Source of the DNA: Sipunculus nudus
Taxonomy: Eukaryota; Annelida; Sipuncula; Golfingiida; Sipunculidae
Length of the DNA stretch: 64,000 nt
Assembly: GCA_026874595.1 (NCBI GenBank)
Contig: CM049310.1
Coordinates: forward strand, 68,590,056 to 68,654,055
Direction: 5' to 3'
Of this stretch, positions 24,081-35,937 are shown piece after piece (the stretch's first letter is position 1; every line of letters starts with the position of its first letter). The notes below the pieces were generated by a model that was given only the letters and a program-made list of their open reading frames with translations, made no database searches and was not told the DNA's origin. A program made the position numbers and the translations under genes.

Positions 24081-26897
24081 ACAACCCATTTTAACGCAAA
24101 CATTTCTGTAATTTTAAATTGTGGTGAAAAATATATATATTTTTTTATTGTCACGGGAACACGTCCATTGAACATTTACACTCTAATAACTTCAATAAAA
24201 ATAATAAGATTGGTATTTTGTTTTATCAGTACAGCTCTGCTTCTGCCCGAAATCCTTCACCTTTGTGTAGAATAAAAGTGCCATATCAGTATTAGAAATG
24301 GCAGACACTGGTAAAAAATAAGCTGAACTTTCATAATATTGCTTATTACATGTGTTTCAGAAATCTTCATTTATATTGATAACAACACTCTGAGACAACA
24401 TTTGCCGGAAAATAAAATTCATCAAGCCTGTCATAATTTCAGGTATAATAAGTGTGTCTTCATGGAACCAATACGGGCATTATTTGGTTCGTTAGTATGT
24501 CTTTGTCACATTTTCCATTATCAGCTGTGATGAGAGCTTCCCATAATCCAACCTTCAGGCCATGCCAACCTCAATAAGAAAATGACAACGCCGGATCCAT
24601 ACCGCGCCGGTAACATGTCGTCTAGACGGGGCTAACTGTAATTTCAGGCTCATCACAATGCTGGAATATTACTTAGAGATGGAAGCACGGCCATTATACC
24701 AAGAGCGTAAAGCCAGGTGCTGCAGTATTCTCCTGCAGTCCTTAGAAGGCCTAATTCATAGCGCCTATAGGCTCGGACTAATACATAAGATATTACATTC
24801 CTGTAATATGACAAAAATGATACAAATATTCAATCCCGACTAACTGATCATATTAAAAAGGCTGTTGATTTATCACGAAGGTCAAGGCCGTGTTTCTGCA
24901 TTAGGCACGGATGGTGGTAAATCATTCAAACAAGGGTGCTCATCTAAATATGCCATTCACTGCAATTTCTCCCTAGATTTTTTTTTTACATTTTTAGTCA
25001 CGAGAGAGTCTAAAAACATCGTTAAAATGATATATAAAATGTTGAACACTTCTACTTGTATCTTAAATATCTAAAAATTACAGCATTAACTTTTATTAGT
25101 TATGTTCTGTGTCCTAAATTCAGAAGTAATTTTGTCATTTCGCTGGTCACACAATAGAATTGTTCGTGTGATGTATAATAAGATTAATTGTTTTAAACGG
25201 AGTGTTGGCTAAGTCATTTTCGTAATAAATAATCCTGTTTCCCTGTGTAACGGCTCAATAATTACTTTGGCTGGCTATCGGAGCAATGTTTACATTGCCT
25301 CGTTATCGCCAACCACCAGGCGAGCGGTCGCCGAGAACAATTACCAACAACTAGCTTGCTGTAAGCCCTGGCCTGAATTGAGTTTATGTTTAATCATTTT
25401 TTCTAGACTTCAGGAGACAGGAGATATCACTGGATTTGGTCTTTAAACCTCAATAGGCAAACCGGAGCTGTGTGTGCCAAAGACGATTCCTGTTCACTTG
25501 AATTAACAAAGCTTAACACTCAGGTCGAAAAGACTGTAAAATAAAATAAATATATTTTTATTAATTAAATACTTTTATATTCTTTCATCCACGGTATATT
25601 TGGCAAAAATTAAAGGATCGCTTATTGTTCCTTATTTCTTGGCAACATACCTTAATCATAAATAAGTTTTAATTATGACTGCAAATATTTGGAAAAATGA
25701 TTCAAAGAATGCAAAATATAATACCAATTGAATGTTTATATGAGAGTAGTGAAAGCAGCACAATAAACGTGATCATTTCATCACTGAAAATTAAAAGTGA
25801 TTAATTTAAACTTTCGACATTTTGTGATTCGACTGTTGCTTCCACTTCGTTATGCTCAACATAATCGTCATTAAATCAATGTGATTAATTAAAACATGGG
25901 AACATGTGGTTGGTCTTAATAGGTCGTTACTAAACAAAATCAGCAATTTAACCGACAAGCCGCCGGTTGAAGACAGGCCGGATGAAACATTCAATTAAAG
26001 AGAAGAACAGGGTCATTTATGAGAAAAAATTTTGAGCAGTTAATGTTTTAAGCAGCAGAATCCTTCTTGAGCTTATTAACAACAGAATGAGAGTACTATT
26101 GCATAACGTTTGTTGTTTTATGTCGGCATTGAGGCATAAAACGTGCCTGGCATTTACATGTTAAGTAGATTCATTAACCTTGTATGTTTTAGAAACCAAA
26201 CGTTTGCCCCTTGGGTTGCCCTGGAGAACTACTTAACATTCATCTGGAGAACTGAACGGCTTTTTAAAGGATTACCTTCAAGTGTTATGGTACGTGCAGA
26301 CATGCAGTGTTTGTATATTCAAATAAACACTTGACGCAATCAATTTTCTAGGAAGCAATGGAGGTTTCGGTGAACGGTTTTATGGGAAATTATCGTGAAT
26401 TTTCAAGAACTTGTATTTAGGCATAAAGAGGCACCGAAAATGAACACTTTTAATGAGATTGATCATATACAGGTATTTAAAAGAACAGCTGTACACATTA
26501 GGATGATGACATTTTTTTCAGTTTTACTTTGAACAGTCAAGGTTTGACAGATATTTTTACGAGTTTTCAATCATAGTCAATTTTACAAGAGAAAAAAAAA
26601 CAAACAAATTTTATGGTTTAATGAAATATGGTTTAATTTAAGATTAATGGTGCCCATGTAAACAGTTTTCAGAATGTTCAAAAGAAAAAGAGATTTCAAT
26701 TCTATTTGGAAGATTTTTTAACCTGAAGAGGCTGCATTATCGGGTACACCAGGTAACCGTAAAAACAAACCCATTTACAATAATGAAAAGTTGACTGTAT
26801 CCTGGACACTCGGTTGCATTGTTTTCATTCGAATTGTCGAAGAAGTCGCATGTTACAAAATTTGCTTCGCAAAAGCAAAGAATTTTATAAAAGGTAC
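24081..26897. other. Unique DNA with two less AT-rich patches
   Basis: Patches at 24540-24790 and 25240-25390 are more balanced in composition than their surroundings and could be conserved non-coding elements; this is inference only. ORFs at 24339-24530, 24658-24843, 24865-25074 and 26143-26334 have no recognisable features. Confidence 0.4.
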
Positions 26898-27338
26898 CTA
26901 AGGTGCCCATTTACCTTCCTTTTGAAAAAGAATGTATGTAATATCTGGCTTCACCATTCAATTATCTAAGATTAATTTTGGTTGTGAAAAGTTCTTGTAA
27001 GGCCTTCGTGAAGGCTGTATCAACTTGTTTATCAACAACATGTTTGCTAACACAGCAGTGTTGACAAACAGAAAAAAACATGTAACCTAAGGTGGTAGGT
27101 TGCATATTTGCAAAACGCCCTTTGCAAAGCTCTGGCTTATCAGACTTGTTGCCAGTTGCCCTTGATGAATTCATTTTTTTTATAATGGCGGGCCCCGAAA
27201 TATTATAACCACGTTGTTATTAAGAAAACAAGCAGTCTGTGTGCGGTGATATCTACGTTTTCTGACCTTTTTCCTATAAAAGCTTCAAGGGATTACCTTT
27301 AGTTTATAAAGGTCAGATAGGTGGTTTGGCCCCTTTAA
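26898..27338. mobile_element. TTAA-type MITE, copy 1
   Basis: Homologous over its length to 44690-45156. Shared blocks include AACATGTTTG, ACCTAAGGTGGTAGGTTGCA, TTTGCAAAACGCC, CTGTGTGCGGTGATATC and TTACCTTTAGTTTATAAA. The right end is GGCCCCTTTAA; the left end, CTAAGGTGCCCATTTACC, has lost the TTAA. About 440 bp with no coding capacity; the 70-codon minus ORF 26962-27174 is spurious. Confidence 0.75.
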
Positions 27339-28751
27339 TTAATTACACTTTGCCACAAAGGTAGGCTATAATAATTTAATTTTGTGGATGACACCACATG
27401 CGCTTGAATCGCTATTAACGTGATAAATCTGCTGTACCGGGCATATAGTAGGACAAAATAAATTACACTGACCCAATTCCAGAACCACTGGCGAGAAAAA
27501 GTCCTCATTTCGGAAAGACAAGGAAAGGGGAAGCCTGCTTACAGCGGATTTCTGGGTTTGAGCGATAATAAGGTGATTTACTGTTTCGGTCCGTAAAATC
27601 CAGTTTACGTGTGCTCCCCGAACTAAAAGGTATATTTAATAACTTCTACTGGTCTTTCATTTTAAAAGATCCAAAACATTTAGATTTTTGTCAGGAAAAA
27701 TCGCTTTTCTCACTGGTAGCAGGCACTTAAGCTTGGACTGTCTGAAGTGGTACTAATCTATTCAGAGCAAAGAATGATGCCTTTTTCTGAATGGTCGATG
27801 GTTGATAATCTCAAAGGTACAAATAATAATTTTTATTTAAACTGGTGCAAAAAAACTGTGTTCTTCTTCATATGAAGACATATTAATACAACAGTTAAAA
27901 TACCCTTTCAGAAAAGGTGGACGTATTCACACCCATAGATTCGGAATCGAGTTAATATTACTTTTTTTCCCTAATATTACCTTTACAAACCAAATTTATC
28001 AAGTTTTAAGGATTCAAACGCCTGTTTTAATTTACTGGTTTCAGAATGATATTGTTATGTCCTTAATTAGTCGATCCATGACTGGAATATACTGGAATGT
28101 ATATAAAAAGAACACTTTCAGCTAAGATTTTACTGATATTTCCTCTGTGAAACTTTCATGTTTTCATGACTTCAAAAACTGATGAAGTGCTTAAATATGA
28201 TAGTTAGCAAGACGTAAATGCATTGGTACTTCTCAATGATGTAACTTCAGAATTACAATAAAAAAACATTTTCTTCGGTTACCAGACAATGCCTGCACAA
28301 AAGTGATTATATTTAACTAGTATTCAGGTGGGGTTTTGTGATAAACGTTATGGGGCACGGTCATTATATCAGGGCTATTAAAGGATCGAGGAGAAGAGTC
28401 TCTGACACTCTAAATCTCTTTCGGACGCTCCATTATGATGTTATATAAAAAAGATTCAATTTACATAACCTTTCAAAATTTGACACAGATCCTTTCCCGG
28501 ACTCTTTTTCTTCCTATTGAAGCCATCTTACATGCTTTTATTGTTCGAATATGCTACAGCTACAATTACATGGCAATTGAGGAAAAATTTATCTCAAAAT
28601 CTCGAACATTTCTTAAATTTATGTACAATTCCAAAAAGGAATCAATTCAATTTTTTCGATTGAAATTTTTCACTCTCAGAATAAGGTGTATTCGTACCAA
28701 TTACTTTGTCTATAAAGACGATGGAATTGTTGAAAGTGGTGTCATATAGAA
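27339..28751. other. Unique AT-rich DNA, nothing recognised
   Basis: The 104-codon ORF at 28435-28749 is rich in F, I, Y and K, as expected of AT-rich DNA, and shows no domain. Confidence 0.4.
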
Positions 28752-29075
28752 TGTAGCGTGGTGGTGTAATGGTTAGTGCGCTGGACTTGTGACCGTAAGG
28801 TTGTGGGTTAGCGTCCCGCTCTGACCGCCGTCTGCGCTAAGACTCCTAGCCAAAGTCTTAACCACAGGGGTGTGCTCTCTCGACACAGGAGTGAATGGGT
28901 ACTGGTCATGGAGGCAGGCAAATGTAGAACGAAAACCCTTCTAGCGCCTGTTATGGCTGCTCGAGTTGTATGCTCCGCGGGGAGCCGAGAACAGCTACAA
29001 GAGTGAACAAGGAGCACAAGGAAGGCAAAGTGTAAAGTCGGATGAGACTGCAAGGCTTAGTGATACCAGACTATA
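28752..29075 (+). mobile_element. tRNA-derived SINE
   Basis: The 5' head has a box A-like TGGTGTAATGG (28762-28772) and a degenerate box B GGTTAGCGTCC (28806-28816), starts 44 bp apart as in tRNA genes. Between them is GCGCTGGACTTGTGACC, a typical SINE-head anticodon-arm relic. About 250 bp of tRNA-unrelated body follows, more GC-rich than the flanks, ending near a short A-rich segment. It is not a functional tRNA gene because no acceptor stem pairs. The 81-codon minus ORF 28808-29053 is spurious. The 3' boundary is approximate. Confidence 0.7.
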
Positions 29076-30466
29076 AAACCCCATATTTACTTTATCTTTT
29101 ATCAATTTAATATTCAACCTTTGTGACACATATCTGAAAAGGAAAGGAACTCCTTACCCTACATCGTCTTGTAACAACACCAATATAATCAGATTAGCCA
29201 GGGCACAAATACTGTTTGGATCTTCATCTTATCTAGGTTCTATTTTTTCACAGGTGTTTATTGGATCAAACACGCACAATTTGCATAATGGGTGATATAA
29301 TATATAAAACAAAACCACATCTATTTTCTAGTCATAATAGGCAAACTTCTTTAACAAAATCAGATTACTTTTTTGCAATGCCAGAAACTGTATTATTTTA
29401 TCATTCCAGAGTACTATTTTTACATATTTACATGTTTGGGTAATTCTAAGGCATCTTCTAGCTATATCTATAAATCTTTATTTCCTCATCCTCACCTTTG
29501 CTATAGCATCCAATCATTAAATCTTCAGCATTACAAATTATGTGAGATTTCTATATTACACTTACAACCATATTTAATGCCACTAGCGCTTGCACGAGTT
29601 TAATTGATGCTATTTATATTCAACGGTCCGTCAATATTCTGCCTGACGTAACATCTATATTTGGAGCCTGGGTTCAACACCCTACGTCATAAAAGCCTTA
29701 ATTCGCCCAAAGCACGGCAGGTGGCGGATATGAAGCTTTAGCTTGGCCAGGCGAACGGAGCCTTGTCACGAAGAAAATTGCCGGAAAGCAGACTGAGGAC
29801 GTCACGTGTATCCTGAAACAGGACTGTGCTGTAAGGCTGAAAGAAATCACGTTAAGAAAACGATGAAAGGTCTGTGTCTTTTGTAGGCTTAAGGTGTCCA
29901 GAAAACACAATATGCTTGTTTAAATGCGGGCTTTCTCAGGCCCTGGATACATAAGACAAACGAGGTTCCAGTAAAAGAAATGTTTCCGAGACTACAGCTG
30001 TTTTCCCTTGTCTGTAGACCACTTTGCCAACAGCGGGACAGAATTTCAGAGTCAATTCTGGAATTAGTTTTGTAAAGTATATGACACAGATTGTTTATAG
30101 ATATAAGTTCATTAATGAGCAGAGGAATTCAAGGTAGGAACATTACATTGAATGAGAATGGTTCATTTACATCAGAGAATTATCTTAACTGTTCCTCCTT
30201 CAGAAATGAAGACGAGCGATCAATACCGCTGATGAATGGAGTTACTTCCATAAAAAAAACATTCATTTCACTAATGGCGCTACCAAATTCCTATCCATTT
30301 TATGACTTTTCTCGTTTTTGTGTGACATGTCAGTAGATTTCTGTGTGACACGTCAGTAGATTTATAGTCTTTGACGACCTATATACAATCCAGAGACCAG
30401 TCATTGAAGAAATTTAAAAAAATGTCTGAGCATTCTTTATGTACATGCATTTTGCTCCCAAAAATT
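29076..30466. other. Unique DNA, nothing recognised
   Basis: Short ORFs (29261-29443, 29373-29603, 29698-29910, 30091-30336) lack features. A direct repeat of TGTGACAYGTCAGTAGATTT lies at about 30320-30362. Confidence 0.4.
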
Positions 30467-30892
30467 ACGATGGGCCTTGTTTTGATGAGGAAATGGGGGG
30501 GGGGGGGGAATTCACAGGGGTACACCCCTTCCTGTAATAAGGACCCAAGCTTACTATCTACTCCGGAACTTTCCCCCTTATGATAAAAAGGACATAAGGC
30601 CCTGTCCTATATCATTACAAATTTCTTCGCCTCCACCACATATTAGAGAAAACATATTTCCATTATATACGAAAGGATTTCTTTTCTCAATTTTCTAGAC
30701 ACCTTTCATTATTTAAAGATTAATATTTATGAGGATTCAGTGAAGCAGTTGAGCATACTATGTTTTATTCTCTCTCTGTCAGATGCATAAATGAAAGATG
30801 ATTAAGGAAAATATAAAAGGCTACTTTCCCCACCCCTAAAAATGTTAAGGCAAGTCCCCCTGCCCCCCCCCCCTATGAAACAAGGCCCATGG
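30467..30892. mobile_element. Possible MITE with G-run inverted ends
   Basis: GATGGGCCTTGTTTTGATGA with a following G14 run (to 30508) is matched in inverse orientation by a C-run and TATGAAACAAGGCCCATGG at about 30861-30892. The arms are ~20 bp plus the homopolymer and enclose ~340 bp of AT-rich DNA. No target duplication was identified, so the call is tentative. Confidence 0.35.
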
Positions 30893-31039
30893 ACAATTGA
30901 AGGAATAAAACTCTTTATAAAAGGTTTGAATTTTAACCACTTATACATGTTTTAATGTATTACCAATATGTGGGCCAGTTTTTATCGAAATCCATGAAAC
31001 CGAACGTCTGATATCTTAAAGAACATGCACACATATTTA
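30893..31039. other. Unique DNA
   Basis: A short AT-rich spacer between the inverted-end element and the dispersed repeat at 31040; nothing recognised. Confidence 0.4.
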
Positions 31040-31225
31040 AACATTATTGATAAGGGTTAATTAGGATTAAACATTTATAAATTTCATTTACACAATATAT
31101 CTTTGAGAAAACTGAAAATGTGTACAACAGAATAACTAAAAGTTAAAATAAATTAAACACATTTTTATAAGCCACCAAGAACCTGCGGTTTAAGAATTTG
31201 ACCTTGTATTCGTATTTTACTTATT
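31040..31225 (+). repeat. Dispersed repeat, copy 1 (partner 32010-32178)
   Basis: Shares AACATTTATAA, TTACACA.AATATATC, GAGAAAACTGA, ACAGAATAA, ATTTTTATAAGCCAC and TTTAAGAA.TTGA.CTTGT in the same order and orientation with 32010-32178. The similarity is ~75-80 % by eye. It is either a dispersed element or an old local duplication. Confidence 0.6.
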
Positions 31226-32009
31226 TAAACGTATATGCACACAATAATATACGTAAATACATACACATATATACATAAACACATCTGAGATTAATGGAAC
31301 AACCGATATGCAACTGTTGTCAAGTGTCCTGTATTATAAAACACTTCTGCTTATTTCGCTGAAACGTGTACCATACACACGTAATATGGAGTAAAAATCG
31401 TTATGGTATCCTTAGTTGTCCATGTATCGACACGTTGATAATAGTCAGAGACAAAGCGCATGCAAATCGAAACGCCGTTGGACTGAAAGCAATTAATTGG
31501 CACCCCATTGGCTATCCGCCACATGATCAAACCAGGCGAAGGATGTGTTTCATTGCCTCTGCCAGGGAGGTATCCGTTCGTGTGTTTATGTGCTTGTTCA
31601 CAACATAACTCAAGCAATCATGAACGGAATCCCATAAAATATTCAGGGCATTTTGGGAAAGGGCCAATGAAGAATCGATAAGATTTTGGTGTGGATCCGG
31701 CTCTGATCCGGTACCAGGATATCCATCAAGGTGTAGTCACAAATCTACAGTCACTTATATGCACTCATGAATCTTGGAATATGAGTCTAATTTTAAATGG
31801 CGGAGGCCTCCGTTCATTAGAATACAGATTTCTATTTATTCATTCTTTCCTAAGGCTTGGGTGGAATGGAATGGCGAGCGTGGACAAAAAAGACCAGTAT
31901 CATGAAATAGGATAATCATACTACAAATGTATGTTCTGTGTATCGTATCGTGTGCGATATATTTGTACCATGAGATAAGTTTCCGACCTATCTCATTGAT
32001 TCTGTTATC
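31226..32009. other. DNA between the two dispersed-repeat copies
   Basis: Overlapping ORFs on opposite strands (31351-31617 minus, 31366-31608 plus) are mirror by-products. 31430-31600 is less AT-rich and may be another repeat. No gene recognised. Confidence 0.4.
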
Positions 32010-32178
32010 TTGAATTAGGAATTAACATTTATAAGTTTTAGTTACACATAATATATCCTTAAGAAAACTGATTATGTTTGACAGAATAATTAAAATCACA
32101 CATGTTTATAAGCCACACAGAAACTGCCTTTTAAGAACTTGATCTTGTGGTTTAGTTTTGTGTTATTTTTTAAATATT
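32010..32178 (+). repeat. Dispersed repeat, copy 2
   Basis: Collinear with 31040-31225, about 970 bp away, with small indels. Confidence 0.6.
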
Positions 32179-34990
32179 TATGATCACCCATAAGGAATAA
32201 TAAATTTCCTTCGTAATTAATCGTGGGTAAAAATCTCCTTTTGGGTACCTGTATCATGTTTTTATGTATCCTTTAAGTAACCCATCTTTTTTGTTCACGA
32301 GTACTTGTGTGTGAAAAAAACCCAGGTGTTTCTATTTTCAAATATCGCAGGTCCATCTGGGTCTGTCTGCCTATCGTTGTTTCATTCACAGTGCATAAAG
32401 TTTCATGGCCAAGTCAAGTTTTTATTGAATGATTCAGAATCTTTTTATTTAAAAGATGGAACTAAATCCCATCCAACCAAGTTATGGAGGATATCAATAA
32501 TTGAAAAAGCACCCAACAATTTTACGTAAACCACAGCTGAATTATCATTCAACCGCCTAAGACGCTGTGACGTAAAACTCTGTCTGTGATGGCATCACAT
32601 ATAATAAGCATTAGGGGCCTAAAGCCCTAAAAATCTCAAAGTTCGATAAACAGCAGAATACTTGAATTTGTAAAGAGCTTACGTCATCGCTCTTTGAAAA
32701 GTCAATCCATTATTTTCATTCCCAAATATGCATACACGAGTAGAATTCAGTGTTTAATCTCAATAGGAAACAGTTGATTTTTATGAAGCTCATTATGAAT
32801 CTTTCCCATCCAGTTTCTGCATTCGATAAAATTCATAAATATTTAATAATCACTGGTTTTCGGACCACAGTCACTATCGATTTCGAGGAAAAACGAGGTT
32901 TTTGTGGAACTTGCTATGAGTGTACGGCCGAAAAAAGGAAATTGTTCACTTAAGTTATCTGGCAACATCCACAATTATTTTTTATGGTCACGGGGTCATC
33001 AAACTCACTTCCGCTGCGAGAACTAATCTTTATTTATTAAATTATACTTACTAAAACCATGACTTATTTAATATGTCATAGTTCTTCAGACTTCAATATT
33101 TTCTCATTTTTAATTCCCGAATAACCATGCATATATTCATCAATATCTGAATTTCGTTTCCCAAATAACCAGGAATTTAATGAATTTTAGTGGCACTTTC
33201 CATGAATGTTTACCATACAGGTATATCGTTTGAGTTCAATATTCAGCAAACGTAATTTACATTTAATGAGGCAATCACATGTTAACGCTCAGTCCCGAAA
33301 TGACAAAGTGTACGCTCAAGTCTAACAGAATTCACAAGTACAACGTGCACCAAACTTCCCTTAAGGCATCAAGTTTTTTTTTTATAAAATAAATATTTTA
33401 CTTCATCAAATATTGTATTTATTTTCCCTTGCAGAGCTTGGTAATAGACAGATTTGTTTGCCAACTTATAAGCCTGACAGTACACTTGTTAACATTTATT
33501 ATTAAAATATATCGCATCAGTTCCAAATCAAGGTAGCATTTGATATGTTCGTTTGCAGTAGGTATGCGTATATAGCTCACTCGACCGCTTACTGTAGCGA
33601 TTGAGAACGCATACACACGGTTACGGAAGTCAGGGTATTCCTCGCGCAGATGCAGCTCTACTCATGCAGCTCTATACTTAGGGCCCGATTTTGCTGCATA
33701 CGTACCGCACACGCATACGTATTTAATGAAGTCACAAGCGTCCGTTTTGCTGCATTATACGTACTGCATACGCATACATACCACATATGCAAATAATGAT
33801 TATCAGCGTATGAGTACAACAAGAGAAGCTTTACTCGACCCGTGTGTGACGTGGTGTGTGTAAGATGTATATGGGATGTTGTTCCAGGGGTGGTGTCCAC
33901 GCCAGGAACACTTATGCGTTGTTATCAATGACTTGTTTCTTTGTAGTTTTGAACGTTATGAGCGGATTTAAAATGACATATTATGAAATGTTAGATTTTT
34001 TGGTTTAAAAATTATTCACCATTTAAATTAACACCGTTTGTTCGGGGTCCTGGTAACATTCCAGCTCTAGTTCTCCTGATATTGGCGAAGGTATGGTGTC
34101 TCTGGGTGCTTTCTAGTTTCTTATCCCTTTTTTCACCCAGAGGGCCAGGTCTAGGCTTATTAGATCCCAGCATGTAAATCTACCTGGACTGAAGCAATGC
34201 ATATTCTTACATCAGCTAAACCTGTTTCTCATTACATTAGTAATATAAGTAGTGCTAGGGGTCAAATTCCCTCTATGTTTGTCAGTCGAAACGCCAGATA
34301 CATTGCCTCTGTTTTGCGCTCCTGATACTTTACTGCAACTAAGACCGGTGACTGAACGGAGACATAAAGAGCATGGAAAGAAACTGTGTTTAATATGTCT
34401 GGGACGTGTGGTGTATAAATACAAAACAAGACACAACCTTGTCTGGACATTTAATTTTTTTTTAGCCCATCAATTCCGGATGTGGGCTGCTGTAAAGCCT
34501 ACCGAAGACAGAGTCATTGCAAGACACATTGGATATGTCCAAGTTAAAGTGATTTTTATTCATTCTGTAAATATATTGTTACAGGTTAATCTAATGGAAT
34601 GATGTTAGCGGATTTGTTTTCAAATTATCAGCGTCGGAGACCAGTTGGGAATAAAGTATAATGAATAAAACAATGCAATAAAAAAAGCCAGTGGTCTAAC
34701 CAATGGCCTTTTTGTTTTGAAGTTATAAATGCTTATCTTAAATTTGCTTTCATTGTTTGTTGAAAAGTGGAAAATGTTAAACTGGGGTTTACATTTCTTC
34801 ATATTCACCCAAGAGTACCAGCTGATTTCTCGGGATCATTTTTTTAAAGGGTCATAACCTCGAGCAATATTATGCCTAATCTTCACACAGTTTTATCAGC
34901 CCAATTTTTCCAAGTTTTCCAGCAAAACAATCCCAGCACACACTCTCAGTACCTCCCATTCAGCTTGTTTATGGTTTTGAGTGAGTATAC
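32179..34990. other. Unique AT-rich DNA, no gene recognised
   Basis: Short ORFs (32305-32529, 32750-32953, 33419-33616, 33658-33900, 34252-34602) lack domains. A local direct repeat of TTTTGCTGCATACGTACCGC-like sequence occurs at about 33690 and 33752. Confidence 0.4.
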
Positions 34991-35148
34991 ATGGTCCATG
35001 TGACATAAAAAGCGGACTGAACTGTCTCGCTAATGAAGCTTGCTTTGCAAACGAAGCGGTTGGTACGCCGGACTTGTGCGCAACCGTTATGGGTTCGAAT
35101 CCCGGGATCGGCCCAATGTTTTCCCCTGGGTCATTTGTCTTAGTAACA
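34991..35148 (+). mobile_element. TRIM LTR 1 (5' end decayed)
   Basis: From TGACATAAAAAGCGG (35001) to the terminal TAGTAACA it matches the other TRIM LTRs. The first ~10 bp, which should read TGTTACGGGG, are diverged or lost. Box B GGTTCGAATCC is intact at 35092-35102; box A is degraded. Confidence 0.8.
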
Positions 35149-35273
35149 AAAAGGGGGCTCGTCCAATGTGATGGTATTGCTTGGTGGACCAGGGAATAAG
35201 CTCACCAAAGTGTGACTCCTGGGATAATTAGTCTTGTTCTGATAGCAGAACGCTCTTAAGTGGGGGGGGGGGG
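35149..35273 (+). mobile_element. TRIM internal region 1 with PBS and purine tract
   Basis: GGGGGCTCGTCC at 35153-35164 is the core of a tRNA-Pro-type primer binding site, complementary to a tRNA 3' end. About 95 bp of non-coding DNA follow (AATAAGCTCACCAAAGTGTG, TGTTCTGATAGCAGAACG), then a G-rich purine run (35261-35273) abutting the next LTR, as a polypurine tract should. No ORF. Confidence 0.8.
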
Positions 35274-35429
35274 TGTTACGGGGTGACATAAAAGGCGGAC
35301 CGATCTGTCGCGCTAGGGAAGCTTGCTTTGCTAGCGAAGCGGTTGTATATGCCGGACTTGTGCGCCACCGTTATGGGTTCGAATCCCGGATCGGCCCAGA
35401 ATTGTCCCCTGAGCAAAATGTCAACGTAA
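35274..35429 (+). mobile_element. TRIM LTR 2
   Basis: 156 bp starting TGTTACGGGGTGACATAAAA. The 3' terminus is altered (CAACGTAAA instead of CGTAACA). It is both the 3' LTR of the first TRIM and, through the following PBS, the apparent 5' LTR of the gypsy gag fragment. Confidence 0.8.
35332..35386 (+). promoter_or_regulatory. tRNA-like Pol III promoter (box A and box B) in TRIM LTR
   Basis: Box A TAGCGAAGCGG (35332-35342) and box B GGTTCGAATCC (35376-35386) fit the tRNA-gene consensus, and their starts are 44 bp apart, the native tRNA distance. GCG/CGC can form a D stem, and a T arm with the loop TTCGAAT is present. The acceptor stem does not pair, so this is a tRNA-derived promoter, not a tRNA gene. 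The same pair recurs in LTR 4 (36875-36885 and 36918-36928) and, with changes, in the minus-strand copy at 41709-41864. Confidence 0.7.
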
Positions 35430-35432
35430 AAT

Positions 35433-35449
35433 TGGGGGCTCGTCTGGAT
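35433..35449 (+). other. Primer binding site before gypsy leader
   Basis: TGGGGGCTCGTCTGGAT, tRNA-Pro type, lies a few bases after the LTR end as expected. It is followed by ~145 bp of AT-rich untranslated leader and then the gag start at 35596. Confidence 0.75.
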
Positions 35450-35595
35450 GCTTAATAGTTTTAAAAATTATTAGGCCTTGACCTGGACACATTGTTTTAT
35501 CGTACATTGTTTACAAAATTACACACTGTTTACAATGCATTGTTTACATAATTTATCTCAGTGGTTTTTTTTATATTTTTTTTTAACATCTTAAC

Positions 35596-35937
35596 ATGGC
35601 AGATTTCAAATCTGAGACATTTGTTGACGATCTCGACCCTAATCAACTTGAACAGTTGACAAAGGAACAGTTGTTGCGTTTGGGACAACACTTAGGGCTA
35701 AGTGTGAAAAAAGCTTTGAGAAAGCCTGATATCACTGCTAAAATCATGCAAGATCTAGCAAGCAAAAGTTTAATTGAAGAGAGTGAAGTTGAAATATAAA
35801 AAAAATTACAGCCTTGCTATGCATTTAGAATTAAAAAAAAAAATAAAAATGCAACATGAGCTAGCATTAAAACAGTTAGAATTAGAGAAACAAAGAGAAG
35901 AGAGGGAATTAGAAAACAAAGAGAAGAGAGGGGAAAG
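35596..35937 (+). pseudogene. gag: Ty3/gypsy gag fragment, N-terminal, frameshifted
   Basis: The frame starting MADFKSETFVDDLDPNQLEQ (35596-35799) has the look of a gypsy Gag amino terminus: an acidic start, then LTKEQLLRLGQHLGLSVKKA with KPDITAKIM, a short helix-turn-helix pattern reminiscent of SAP-like motifs. It stops after 67 codons next to an A-run at about 35798. The +1-shifted frame then continues with a Lys/Glu-rich coiled coil (LELKKKIKMQHELALKQLEL, EKQREERELENKEKR), suggesting a single frameshift. At about 35938 the coding sequence breaks off directly into LTR sequence. The rest of Gag (capsid, nucleocapsid zinc knuckle) and all of Pol are missing. It presumably belonged to the Gmr1-like family at 59-62 kb, whose LTR it joins. 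Confidence 0.75.

Noticed and set aside
28752-28825. Functional tRNA gene
   Set aside because: Boxes A and B are present, but box B is degenerate, no acceptor stem pairs, and a long tRNA-unrelated body follows, as in a SINE.
35325-35400. Functional tRNA gene in the TRIM LTR
   Set aside because: The acceptor stem does not pair and the segment repeats identically placed in every LTR, so it is part of the element.
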